This document shows positions 15,127 through 24,039 of a stretch of DNA of 24,039 nucleotides, in pieces. This stretch comes from Paulinella micropora (Eukaryota > Cercozoa > Imbricatea > Euglyphida): the NCBI GenBank assembly GCA_009731375.1, contig BJOX01000018.1, positions 1,498,086 through 1,522,124 of the forward strand, in the 5' to 3' direction. The notes under the pieces were generated by a model, which saw nothing but the letters and a program-made list of their open reading frames with translations, ran no database searches and was not told where the DNA came from. The translations under genes were made by a program, and so were the position numbers. Every line of letters begins with the position of its first letter. Positions within the stretch are counted from its first letter, which is position 1.

Positions 15127-17550
15127 ATGACCGCCCCTATGTTGGACAATGGCAACTGGCACTGGAAACAGGAAGAAGCACTGGAGGGCAAAACGGCCGA
15201 AATCCTTATCAAATGTGGCAACAAACAATGTACTACTTTACCAAACCAAGAAGACTTCATTGAATTGATTGAAAAAACCACCGAAGAACAAAAACAATTT
15301 TACGAAGTGTTGATGGATGGTAAGCCACAGCGAATGTTTGCCGATTTGGACGGCGATAACTTGATTATCTCGCGAGAGAAGATGTATGAACGATGGAACG
15401 ATTTAATGGAAAATGTATTTCAACTACTTGGTATGAAATACAACCCAAAAAATGCCAAATACTTGGATGCCTGCAAGGGTGATAAGATGTCGTGCCACTT
15501 TTCATATGACAACGGCTTCGTATTTGCCAGCTGGAAATTCGTTGAAACCATTATTGAAAAAAATTACACTGACCTCTGCTTTACCTTTGAACGACAGGAT
15601 AAAAAAATTGAACTGCGAACCATTCTGGATATCTCCGTGTATAACAAGAACCGAGCATTTCGCACCATTTACTCTCACAAAGACGGGAGCAGTCGTGTAT
15701 TGCTTCCATACTCTTATACACCAAAAACCAATACATTGAAACTATTGCAAAATGTTGAAATTGATGATTACTTAATCATGCGACCCGACGAAACCTCATA
15801 TTATAGTGTTAAACTGCCCGAATACACTTCTCTGCGACGATACCAGCACATAACCATTGCCGAAGTTGAACAAATCATACTCAGCAAAGTGGCTAATGTG
15901 GATATAAAAGAGCAAAAGCAACGAATGTTTATTTTAAAAACGAAAGGAGTGAGAAAATGTATCATAAATGGCGAGGAGAACCAAAGCGACAACTGCTATG
16001 TTGTGTGGAAACGAGACGGGCTTTATTTCTACTGCCATGATACGGGTTGTGAAGGTAAAGGTGTGCGAATTCATGAATTTACTCCCGCAATTGCTCACGA
16101 TATCAACACTATTGATGACTTACGGCGACTTGGCAGTGAGTGTAAGACGATTGAAAAATTCAAAGATTTTCTAGAAACCGCTTTGGCATGGATGAACAAA
16201 TCATATTGTTTTGCTAACTTGGCAAAGCCAACCATAATTGAAGAATACATTGATGCTAGGGATAAAATGGTGTTTCGTTATAAAACAGAAACGGCGATGG
16301 AGGCCTTCTTCAAAAACAAAAGAATAAAGACTAATCTTTCAAAGGAAGACTGGATAGCACTAGGCAAAACCCCCGCCACATTGAATGTTGTTGATTTATA
16401 CAAAATGTGGAATACTCACCCGAAACGACGAGAGGTAAATGATATTATCTTTGACCCCAAGGCATACTTTGATGACAATAAAAAAGGGTTTTACAACTTA
16501 TTCAAAGGATTTGCCGTCCCCGCCGACACATTGCACGATGTAAAATCATTTACTCCAGAAGAAGAGAAAAACGAGCCATTCTTTCAACATATTTTAAACA
16601 GATGGTGCGGTGGAGACCAAAATGTCTATAAAAAGGTTTTAGATATGTTTGCACACATTTACCAAAAGCCGTGGGAGAAATTACATTTATCTTTGGTGCT
16701 AACCAGCACAGAACGAGCAGGTAAGGGGATTATCCTTGAAATATTCAAAGATATTATTGGTGGCGAATATTACTTTCAGCCCTCCGATGTGAAAGAAGTG
16801 TTAGGCGACTTCAATGCCCAACTAGCACGGGCTATAGTCGTATATATGGACGAAATGGTGTGGGGTGGTGATAAGGAACGAGCGGGCACTATTAAGAAAA
16901 TGGTATCCGAAAATACACTCACTCTCAAACAAAAATATTTACCAAATCTCACATTAGAAAATATCTTCTTCTTGGTGCTTGCTTCTAACGAAGAATGGGT
17001 TGTCCCCGCAGGAACAACGGAGCAACGATGGCTGGTATTGGAAGTATCGGACGAATTGGCACTAATGAAAGAAAACGAAAAAAGAAAAGCAATTACGGAT
17101 ATCCGTGCAATTGACCGACAGCGACTGGCGAAGTTTCTTGCCGAACGAGACCTTAGCACTTTTAACGATCGCGAGACGATATTAACGGGCGGACTACGAC
17201 AACAAAAAGTAAAAACATTATCTAAAATACGGAAGTGGTGGTTAGATTGTTTAAACGATGGCCATATTTCAAGCGGAATGCCAGAAATACAATTTGGAGA
17301 TGAAGTTTCAAAAGAAGTAATGTATGAAGTATATAAATCAAATATTAATGACCCTCATACTTCGCAGACAAGTTTCTGGATGCAAATGAAAAAACTGATC
17401 CCCGATGCAAGGGAAACAAAGAAAACCATAGGTGGAAGGAGACCAAGATTTATACAATTACCCTCTCTGGAAGAATGCCAGAACACATGGCGAACTATTT
17501 ATGGCGACCAAGAATGGCGATTTAGCACACAGGACGACGACGATGAATAA
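15127..17550 (+). CDS. AEP primase-SF3 helicase fusion (replication protein, 807 aa)
   Basis: The replication enzyme of the virus. N-terminal archaeo-eukaryotic primase: MFADLDGD (70-77, metal-binding D73 and D75), MSCHF (121-125, the S-x-H nucleotide-binding motif) and ILDISVYNKNRAFR (166-179, D168). A zinc segment follows: C278, C303, H304 and C308 in a context like that of the PrimPol/UL52 family (C...N...W...CHDTGC). The His expected near 285 is Asn. The C-terminal SF3 helicase (DUF5906/D5-like) has Walker A TSTERAGKG (526-534, K533), Walker B YMDE (573-576), motif C ASNEEW (619-624, N621) and arginine finger QRW (R634). Walker A lacks the usual first Gly. About 130 residues follow, probably a winged helix. 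It would prime and unwind DNA. ATG 15127 is the first in frame and gives a complete primase. Ends TAA, just before a hairpin. Confidence 0.9.
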   Translation: MTAPMLDNGNWHWKQEEALEGKTAEILIKCGNKQCTTLPNQEDFIELIEKTTEEQKQFYEVLMDGKPQRMFADLDGDNLIISREKMYERWNDLMENVFQLLGMKYNPKNAKYLDACKGDKMSCHFSYDNGFVFASWKFVETIIEKNYTDLCFTFERQDKKIELRTILDISVYNKNRAFRTIYSHKDGSSRVLLPYSYTPKTNTLKLLQNVEIDDYLIMRPDETSYYSVKLPEYTSLRRYQHITIAEVEQIILSKVANVDIKEQKQRMFILKTKGVRKCIINGEENQSDNCYVVWKRDGLYFYCHDTGCEGKGVRIHEFTPAIAHDINTIDDLRRLGSECKTIEKFKDFLETALAWMNKSYCFANLAKPTIIEEYIDARDKMVFRYKTETAMEAFFKNKRIKTNLSKEDWIALGKTPATLNVVDLYKMWNTHPKRREVNDIIFDPKAYFDDNKKGFYNLFKGFAVPADTLHDVKSFTPEEEKNEPFFQHILNRWCGGDQNVYKKVLDMFAHIYQKPWEKLHLSLVLTSTERAGKGIILEIFKDIIGGEYYFQPSDVKEVLGDFNAQLARAIVVYMDEMVWGGDKERAGTIKKMVSENTLTLKQKYLPNLTLENIFFLVLASNEEWVVPAGTTEQRWLVLEVSDELALMKENEKRKAITDIRAIDRQRLAKFLAERDLSTFNDRETILTGGLRQQKVKTLSKIRKWWLDCLNDGHISSGMPEIQFGDEVSKEVMYEVYKSNINDPHTSQTSFWMQMKKLIPDARETKKTIGGRRPRFIQLPSLEECQNTWRTIYGDQEWRFSTQDDDDE

Positions 17551-17555
17551 ACAAT

Positions 17556-17577
17556 AATACCAGTTGGTATTTTTTTT
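17556..17577 (+). terminator. Hairpin plus T-run after the primase-helicase gene
   Basis: AATACCA-GT-TGGTATT (17556-17571) is a 7-bp inverted repeat beginning 5 bp after the stop codon and running into eight T. Hairpins mark mRNA 3' ends in some large DNA viruses of protists and their virophages. Here that function is inference from position. Confidence 0.5.
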
Positions 17578-17593
17578 CTATCCATTATATAGT

Positions 17594-18214
17594 ATGAGCA
17601 CAAAGCAAAGTTATTTGGACGAGATCGCCAAATGGGAGATTGATAGCAATGTTAAGAAACCGACCATTAAATGGACGAAACCCGAAATTGTATCATTTTA
17701 TGAACAATACAAACCCCGCGGTGGCGACAATGTAAAAGTAGAAATGCCGTCGGCCACTACACTGGAAAACATAGTTAGCAGTATGGCAGAGGAGGAAAGC
17801 ACTCCATTCAAAACTGCGGATTTAGTAGAAAGAGGCATTACGGAAATTAAGGCCAACGTGGGGGAAGAACTGGCAAAAAAAGAAACGGAAGCAAAAGAAG
17901 AGAAGAAAACACCGATTAAAGCAAAGCGGAATCCGCCCGAGGGCGGGTATAGTTGCTATGAAATAATAACGGCACATTTGAAAGTATCCAAAGACCCGTT
18001 TAATTTCTTGTATATGAAAGTTGAAGACCGCACCATATTACAGGAGGATATGAAGAAATGGCACGAGAGTAGATACGGACATATACCGCCAGAGCAACGC
18101 CCCACTCTTAAATATGGTAAGTTAGATTATAAGACGTTTTTCCGCGATGTCTTATCTCAACACGAGGGCAAACTCACGACACTAAAAGATATGTATGACA
18201 GGTTTCATGTGTAA
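17594..18214 (+). CDS. Unrecognised charged protein (206 aa)
   Basis: No family recognised. ATG 17594 (MSTKQSYLDEIAKWE) is preferred over ATG 17564. The latter would add a hydrophobic MVFFFYPLYS stretch lying in the T-run after the hairpin, so it is probably untranslated leader. A short N-terminal helical part contains KPTIKWTKPEIVSFYEQYK. The middle (about 90-120) is Lys/Glu-rich and probably coiled or disordered. The C-terminal part, from GYSCYEIITAHLKV to the end, looks globular with several aromatic residues. It lies on the same strand just after the primase-helicase, and its stop overlaps the convergent beta-rich gene by about 10 bp. It may be a DNA-binding or virion-internal protein; this is a guess. 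Confidence 0.65.
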   Translation: MSTKQSYLDEIAKWEIDSNVKKPTIKWTKPEIVSFYEQYKPRGGDNVKVEMPSATTLENIVSSMAEEESTPFKTADLVERGITEIKANVGEELAKKETEAKEEKKTPIKAKRNPPEGGYSCYEIITAHLKVSKDPFNFLYMKVEDRTILQEDMKKWHESRYGHIPPEQRPTLKYGKLDYKTFFRDVLSQHEGKLTTLKDMYDRFHV

Positions 18215-18833
18215 GAGGCAGTTAGTGCTATGTCTCTCATCACATCAATATTAAAATATGATGGTTTAAAAGAGACATAATCCGCAGATGCCGTTTTGTA
18301 ATATACTTCCAATGTTATTGGAGCATCCGCCGCATACGTTACCAGAGCATCATTGGTTGTATTATTTACAATTCTTATTGTTCTGTTATTAGTGGTGTCA
18401 GACGGGTTTGGACAAGTCATCTGCCATATCAAATTCATTTGAACTCCATATCTTTGGATTAGCCACACACAATCAAAAGACTTATAATCAATGGCGGTTG
18501 TATAATTTAGCACTTCGGTATAATAATCATATGTATTCGTGCCATCTGTGATATGAAACCAAAATTGAAAAGTGGCAATGCCAGTCGGAGCGGGTAAATT
18601 CAATGAACCACGAAATGATACATTAATGAAATAACCATATCCTAAACTTGATATTGTTTTGCTACCATATCCGCCCGTGCATAGAGTGGTAAATGTGGAA
18701 CTCGTCATCCATGACCTAAGGTCAAGACCAACATAAGCATTTTGAATGTTTCTTGTTAATGTCGGGGTGGCCCGACCGCGATAGTTTTTGTGTCAGTAGA
18801 TTGTTGCTCTTGCGAACGGCCAAATATATTCAT
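18205..18833 (-). CDS. Beta-rich protein, probable virion component, with a frame break
   Basis: A minus-strand ORF with ATG at 18708 and TGA at 18207-18205 (167 aa) is rich in Thr, Tyr, Asn and Val and alternates hydrophobic strands (FQFWFHITDGTNTYDYYTEV, then PITLEVYYKT). It resembles a jelly-roll or adhesin-like structural protein. The frame stays open upstream to 18796. A second ORF from ATG 18833 (start MNIFGRSQEQQ) runs in another frame to a TAA at 18758-18756. The two overlap at 18756-18792, across a GGGG run (18764-18767), so one indel, real or a sequencing error, probably splits a gene of about 208 codons. Its start lies 67 bp from the fibre start, facing away from it, which suggests co-regulation with the fibre. 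No family recognised; possible minor capsid or receptor-binding protein. Confidence 0.55.
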
Positions 18834-18900
18834 TTTTTTAAGACTAAATATATATCTATCTTATATTATAAGATTTATTATAAAATAATAGAATTTAAAT
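18834..18900. promoter_or_regulatory. Divergent AT-rich promoter region
   Basis: The 67 bp between the opposing starts of the beta-rich gene (18833, minus) and the fibre gene (18901, plus) are almost pure A/T. They contain ATATATATC and TTATATTATAAG, which can serve as TATA-like elements on both strands. Function inferred from position and composition. Confidence 0.55.
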
Positions 18901-21900
18901 ATGAACCATTTAGGAAATCCGTGGGCATATCACTATTACGGCTCTGTGATAATAGACGAGGATTTAGAAGTTGATGGTGTATTATATGGCGACCACATAG
19001 AAGCAAACTCAGTCCAAGCAAGGACTGACGACATAACCATATCGTCAAAAAATAATAACTCCTCTTTGTTGATATCTGATACTGGTTATGTGTCAATTAA
19101 TAACGAATACGACTTACCAATAGCGGACGGCACGGCTAATCAAATATTAAAAACGGACGGGCTCGGCAATACTTCATTTGCTACATTGACTTCAAGTTAT
19201 ATAAGCGACTTTGAATTGGATAAATTAACGGATGTAGTCATAACAGGCACACCCACAAATAACCAACTACTCATTTATAGCACAGGGCAATGGCGCAATA
19301 CAAACTCACCTTTTCTTAGATTGGATGGGCTCACTATGATGTTTGGAGATTTGAATATGGGAAGTTTTAATATAGTAAATGTCGGTAATGTTGATGGTAT
19401 TGATGTTTCGGCTCTTGATAGTGCTGTGGTTAAATTAACAGGAGACCAAACCATAGCAGGAATTAAGACATTTAGCAGTATAATAAATGCTAGTGCGGGT
19501 ATTGATATGAAAAGCCAAAGTATAACAAATGTAAATTTGGTTGATGGTATTGATGTTTCGGCTCTTGATAGTTCTGTGGTTAAACTAACAGGAGACCAAA
19601 CCATAACAGGGAATAAAACATTTACTACTTATGTGGCCGTAAAAGACTCAAATCCATTAAACACAGGCAAATTATTCTTCAATTACAACAATAATATGGG
19701 CTCTATCTATTCGTCGGAGGCAGGTGGAGCAACGGGCTATCCATTATCTTTTGTCGGCTCGTCCATACTTTTTGCTCCAACAACAGGGGGCGGAATGACA
19801 TTGACAAATAATGTTTTAAATTTTAACAGCACGACAGCAATCAGCGGACTGCCCGCACCATTCTATGACGGCGATGCTTCAACAAAAGCATATACCGATA
19901 CGAAACTAGCAAAGGACGGCACAACGGCTATGACGGGCAGTTTAAATATGGGAGGATTTTCAATAACAAATGTTAATTTGGTTGATGGTATTGATGTTTC
20001 GGCTCTTGATACTTCTGTGGTTAAACTAACAGGAGACCAAACCATAGCAGGAACCAAAACATTCAGCAACATAATAAATGCTAGTGCGGGGATTGATATG
20101 AAAAGTCAAAGTATAACAAATGTTAATCTTGTTGATGGTGTTGATGTTTCTACTCTTGATACTTCTGTCGTTAAACTAACAGGAGACCAAACCATAGCAG
20201 GGAATAAAAAATTTACTTCAACAATAGAAGTGCGGGGTGCTACTGCTCCAACCGCTTTTGATGGTATCGGTATTGCCTTTGATACTGCAACAAATATAGG
20301 AGAGATTGTGGCACAAAAAATAGCAACCGCGGGCTATTATCCAATACAAATAACAGGGTCATATGTTGATTTATATGCTGGGAATAATGTAATTATAACC
20401 GCAACTGGCACTACACTATCTTTGAACAACAGAAAAATTACAAATTTGGCCACACCAACAGCAACAACGGACGGAGCAAACAAAAGTTATGTGGATACAT
20501 TAGACGGGCAAAATGTGAAACTAACAGGAAACCAAACCATAGCAGGAATTAANNNNNNNNNNNNNNNNNNNNNNNNNNNNNNNNNNNNNNNNNNNNNNNN
20601 NNNNNNNNNNNNNNNNNNNNNNNNNNNNNNNNNNNNNNNNNNNNNNNNNNNNNNNNNNNNNNNNNNNNNNNNNNNNNNNNNNNNNNNNNNNNNNNNNNNN
20701 NNNNNNNNNNNNNNNNNNNNNNNNNNNNNNNNNNNNNNNNNNNNNNNNNNNNNNNNNNNNNNNNNNNNNNNNNNNNNNNNNNNNNNNNNNNNNNNNNNNN
20801 NNNNNNNNNNNNNNNNNNNNAGACGGGCAAAATGTGAAACTAACAGGAGACCAAACAATAACAGGAATTAAAATATTTAATGGAAGTAGAAATGATGTAA
20901 GGGCACTGAATTTGTTAAGCCAAGCCGATTTCAATAATGTTGATATCATTAATGGTGGAAATATAACATATAATGGGGCGAGGATATTAAACCAAAATGG
21001 AGGAGATATATTCTTTTCACAGACATCAGGTGATTATCAGTATTTCTTATTTACTCTAAATACCGCTACAAGCGGAACCGCAGACCAAAGAGGTTATGTA
21101 TTCACGAATGTAGCATCTGATGTAAAAGGAGCGGGACTTTATATTTCAAAACTTTTGGACAATAAAAGTGCTTCGTCCGACATTGTCCGTTTTAACAATG
21201 CTGGCGGTATGCGATTTTATGGTGCCTTAGATATGAATTCAAACAATATAACAAATGGTGGAACAATAACGGGAACAACAATTACTTCAACTGCGGGTAT
21301 ATCAACAACAACAATAACGGCAAGCGACAAGATAACGACTGCATCAGGCAAACCAATAATCATAGGCAATACAACGAAAGGCGCAGGTGCGACAGGTGGT
21401 TTAGAATTATATGGAACGGCTTCAAATATCGGAGGAGCACACTTACAAGCAATAACAACGGCGGATGCTTATCCAACATTTCAATTATTGAACTGGGCAC
21501 ATGATAACATAGGCTTAAGTTTTGATGCTTATTATGACGGCTCAAACTGGAAATCAAGTAATTCTGGCTCAAACTTTCAAATATACAAAAACTCAAACAA
21601 ACTTGCTTTTAACTATAAATCAGGAATAACAGCAGGAAGCAATATAACATGGTCTGAGGCGATGAATATAAGCACAGCAGGATTGGTTACGGCAAATGCG
21701 GGGATAACATACACGGGCACACTAACATCAGCAACAAACACCAGCGGGGCAAAGATAGGAGTTCAGGGAGCAACAGACGGAACAAATGCAAAAGGAATAT
21801 TTCTATGGGATACGACTAATACGAGTTGGGGAATTTATGCAGCATCTGGTGGAGCAAGCAAAAGTTTGGCAAATGGTACGGCAGTTTCAGGAAATGATTT

Positions 21901-22695
21901 TAGTTCGTATAGTTTTCGGGTTAGGGTTGCTAATGATTCTACAATTGGTGTTGTGTGGGAAAATTCGTCTGAACAATTGTTAATGTCATTAAACGGGGCA
22001 AACGGGACTTTATGGACAAAAGGATTGATTACGGCAAATGCGGGAATTACATATTCTGGGGTGCTAACAACGGCATCAGCATCAACTAATGGGGCTAAAA
22101 TAGCAATTCAAGGACAAACAGACGGGACGAATGCGAGAGGAATATTTGTATGGGACATTGGAGATTCAAACTGGGGGATTTATATGAGCCAGTCTGGGGC
22201 AAATAAATCATTAAGTAGAGGAACAGCATCAGCAGGAGGAGGTGGAGGATTAACTTCTTATTCTATTAGATTTAGAGTAAATGGTTCTTCAACGAGTGGT
22301 TTCATATGGGAGAATAATTCAAATACTGCTTTAATGTCATTAAGAGCAAGCGATGGACAATTATGGGTATTGTCTAATCCAATTCAATATTCAGACAAGA
22401 GAAAAAAAGAAGATATAAAGGAATGCTTAGGCTTAGATTTTATCAACAAGTTAAATCCCGTCTGCTATCGTATGATTGACGACAAAAAGAAATGTAGGAC
22501 TGGCTTAATAGCACAGGAATTAGAAGAAATACTAACAGAAATGGATATGTTAGATTTTGGCGGATTTATGAAAGAAAAAATTATGGTTCCGTGTCCAAAG
22601 CAAAGAGCGGAATACGAATTGAAAGGTGTGAGTGTTAATCCAGAAGATGTTAAATGTATTGATAGTGGTGATGTCGGTTATGGTATAGGTTATTC
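18901..22695 (+). CDS. Large fibre/tail-spike-like protein with C-terminal peptidase S74 self-chaperone (interrupted by gaps)
   Basis: A single gene, though the Ns at 20553-20820 shift its apparent frame. Both sides carry the same repeat (DGQNVKLTG), so gap length is misestimated. ATG 18901 follows the divergent promoter. About 550 residues precede the gap and 625 follow. Six copies of a unit around KLTGDQTIAG (codons near 19432, 19582, 20023, 20173, 20518, 20837), mostly preceded by VDGIDVSALD, form a trimeric-fibre-like shaft. Two tandem domains of about 115 residues follow (21680-22020, 22022-22375), each starting with TANAGITY. The C-terminus is the S74 intramolecular chaperone: YSDKRKKEDIKECLGL with the Ser of the SDKR motif at 22391, then TGLIAQELEEIL. 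Known S74 domains assist trimer folding and cleave themselves off before that Ser. The rest of the domain and the stop are in the gap at 22696. Likely binds the host surface. Confidence 0.85.
19388..20874 (+). repeat. Internal repeats of the fibre gene
   Basis: DNA-level repeats of GTTGATGGTATTGATGTTTC and AACAGGAGACCAAACCATA recur at intervals of about 150 bp or more. Two copies of a longer segment with INASAGIDMKSQSITN are also present. Their near identity is probably why assembly failed at 20553-20820. Confidence 0.85.
20553..20820. other. Assembly gap inside the fibre gene
   Basis: Ns between two near-identical repeat copies; the true length must restore frame, so it differs from the 268 Ns shown. 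Confidence 0.95.
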
Positions 22696-23307
22696 NNNNN
22701 NNNNNNNNNNNNNNNNNNNNNNNNNNNNNNNNNNNNNNNNNNNNNNNNNNNNNNNNNNNNNNNNNNNNNNNNNNNNNNNNNNNNNNNNNNNNNNNNNNNN
22801 NNNNNNNNNNNNNNNNNNNNNNNNNNNNNNNNNNNNNNNNNNNNNNNNNNNNNNNNNNNNNNNNNNNNNNNNNNNNNNNNNNNNNNNNNNNNNNNNNNNN
22901 NNNNNNNNNNNNNNNNNNNNNNNNNNNNNNNNNNNNNNNNNNNNNNNNNNNNNNNNNNNNNNNNNNNNNNNNNNNNNNNNNNNNNNNNNNNNNNNNNNNN
23001 NNNNNNNNNNNNNNNNNNNNNNNNNNNNNNNNNNNNNNNNNNNNNNNNNNNNNNNNNNNNNNNNNNNNNNNNNNNNNNNNNNNNNNNNNNNNNNNNNNNN
23101 NNNNNNNNNNNNNNNNNNNNNNNNNNNNNNNNNNNNNNNNNNNNNNNNNNNNNNNNNNNNNNNNNNNNNNNNNNNNNNNNNNNNNNNNNNNNNNNNNNNN
23201 NNNNNNNNNNNNNNNNNNNNNNNNNNNNNNNNNNNNNNNNNNNNNNNNNNNNNNNNNNNNNNNNNNNNNNNNNNNNNNNNNNNNNNNNNNNNNNNNNNNN
23301 NNNNNNN
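22696..23307. other. Assembly gap at the fibre 3' end
   Basis: 612 Ns hide the end of the S74 domain, the fibre stop codon, any intergenic region and the start of the next ORF. The frame that appears to continue to 23335 is not coding. Confidence 0.95.
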
Positions 23308-24039
23308 CAACATTTTTCCGATAGAGATTATGTAAAAAATGTAGGTGCTAACATGAATTTCCACAACATGGGATCCGCTTTGTTGAGTGTGAATGCAGTC
23401 GGTGGTAAAGCACTGGCAAAGGCGGTATATGAGTTGTCTAAAATCTATGCTCCTATTAAGTATCCATTAAGTAAGCGAAGGCAGATCGCGGAGGAAATCG
23501 CACTCATGATGCGAGACTGGAAGACGAGCACAGATGTTCTTAAATATCTGGTCGTAAAATTTCCATCCTTGTTTGGAGGCACAACAACGAGAAGGTTAGC
23601 AGGAGTGGCGAGTAGAAGACGCATGGAGCGAGTATGGAGTGAATTGCACGGGAAACTCAAATTTTTAGTCGGTGGGTCTGCCTTGGCATTTTTTCAAGGG
23701 AAGAAATTTGTATCGTCTCCTTTGTTAATGGTGTATGGTTCTACCATTGATTTGCCAGAAAAAGTGAAAAAAGTAAAATCATGGGTTGATGCGGTGATGG
23801 AAAAATATGACAAATACTTGGCAGATGTAGGATATTTTGACGAGAATGGTGATTTCGTGATAAAAAAGAATATTGACAAATACAAAGCAGAGGATGATTA
23901 CAAAGACTTTTTCTTGGACTGGACTACATATGTTTCTAAAGTTGGTTCTAATTATAAAACGGGGTTTCTAAACGAAGCAGAATTAGCAAGAGTATCTAAC
24001 ATAGAAACTACAAATGAATTAGAACAGGTATCAGTTGAA
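23308..24039 (+). CDS. Unrecognised basic protein, partial at both ends (at least 244 codons)
   Basis: The plus-strand frame starting at 23308 is open from the gap to the end of the window. It was identified by reading the frame through; a possible start is ATG 23353 (MNFHNMGSALLSV), but coding may begin inside the gap. The first half is basic and helical (YPLSKRRQIAEEIALMMRDW, then TTTRRLAGVASRRRMERVW) with a short hydrophobic stretch FLVGGSALAFF. The second half is Lys/Asp/Tyr-rich (WVDAVMEKYDKYLADVGYF). No family recognised; I cannot exclude that it is the C-terminal part of a longer protein. Same strand and composition as the fibre gene, so probably viral. Confidence 0.65.

Larger units (their letters stand above)
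14190..24039 (+). mobile_element. Integrated small dsDNA virus fragment (polinton-like/virophage-like, provisional)
   Basis: From about 14.2 kb microsatellites vanish, AT content rises, and compact intronless ORFs follow one another: membrane peptide, zinc protein, AEP-SF3 primase-helicase, unknown, beta-rich protein, S74-type fibre, unknown. Primase-helicase plus fibre is a viral combination. The gene sizes and compactness suit polinton-like viruses or virophages, but a fragment of a larger virus is not excluded. No major capsid protein, packaging ATPase, protease, integrase or terminal inverted repeat is visible, and the element runs off the right edge. Confidence 0.7.

Noticed and set aside
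16776-17159. Minus-strand ORF of 127 aa inside the primase-helicase
   Set aside because: Shadow of the helicase core on the opposite strand, without domain or promoter.
20834-23335. A separate gene starting with GTG at 20834 and ending at 23335
   Set aside because: It is the continuation of the fibre gene after the gap; the apparent end lies beyond the second gap in an unrelated frame.

Overview
The window is eukaryotic nuclear DNA with two very different halves. The left part (about 1-14,180) is packed with long microsatellites and carries spliced genes, a tRNA-derived SINE family, an RLE-type non-LTR retrotransposon and interstitial TTAGGG repeats. The right part (about 14,200-24,039) is AT-rich, compact, intronless and virus-like. 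The host species cannot be named from the sequence; a protist or marine invertebrate would fit.

Left part. A small plus-strand gene encoding a Lys/Glu-rich protein ends at 895. From about 13,430 down to at least 4,340, the minus strand carries a spliced gene hidden between the microsatellites. Eight short exons have good splice sites and compatible phases at every junction. Together they spell the zinc-ligand pattern of an RBR (RING1-IBR-RING2) E3 ubiquitin ligase, most like the RNF216/TRIAD3 type. One exon has an in-frame TAG, so the copy may be damaged or spliced differently. The introns hold almost everything else: three copies of a tRNA-derived SINE, an identical 70-bp repeat present twice, and a nearly 3.5-kb retrotransposon on the opposite strand with an intact RT, CCHC and PD-(D/E)XK endonuclease. 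A fragment of one exon also lies duplicated inside TTAGGG repeats. Further minus-strand exon candidates lie between 2.2 and 3.9 kb.

Right part. In order it holds: a 42-aa membrane/coiled-coil ORF; a Cys-rich zinc protein; an 807-aa AEP primase-SF3 helicase fusion; an unrecognised charged protein; a convergent beta-rich protein with a frame break; a divergent AT-rich promoter; a very long fibre protein with repeats and a C-terminal peptidase-S74 self-chaperone; and an unrecognised basic ORF running off the window. This looks like part of an integrated small dsDNA virus (polinton-like or virophage-like). No capsid protein, packaging ATPase, protease or integrase is visible, so the class is provisional. 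The primase-helicase would replicate the genome and the fibre would bind the host. The junction near 14.1-14.2 kb lies upstream of the first visible RBR exon, so it is either an insertion in that gene or an assembly join.

Five N gaps (2296-2576, 4328-4337, 5053-5264, 20553-20820, 22696-23307) limit the reading. Two of them interrupt the fibre gene region.
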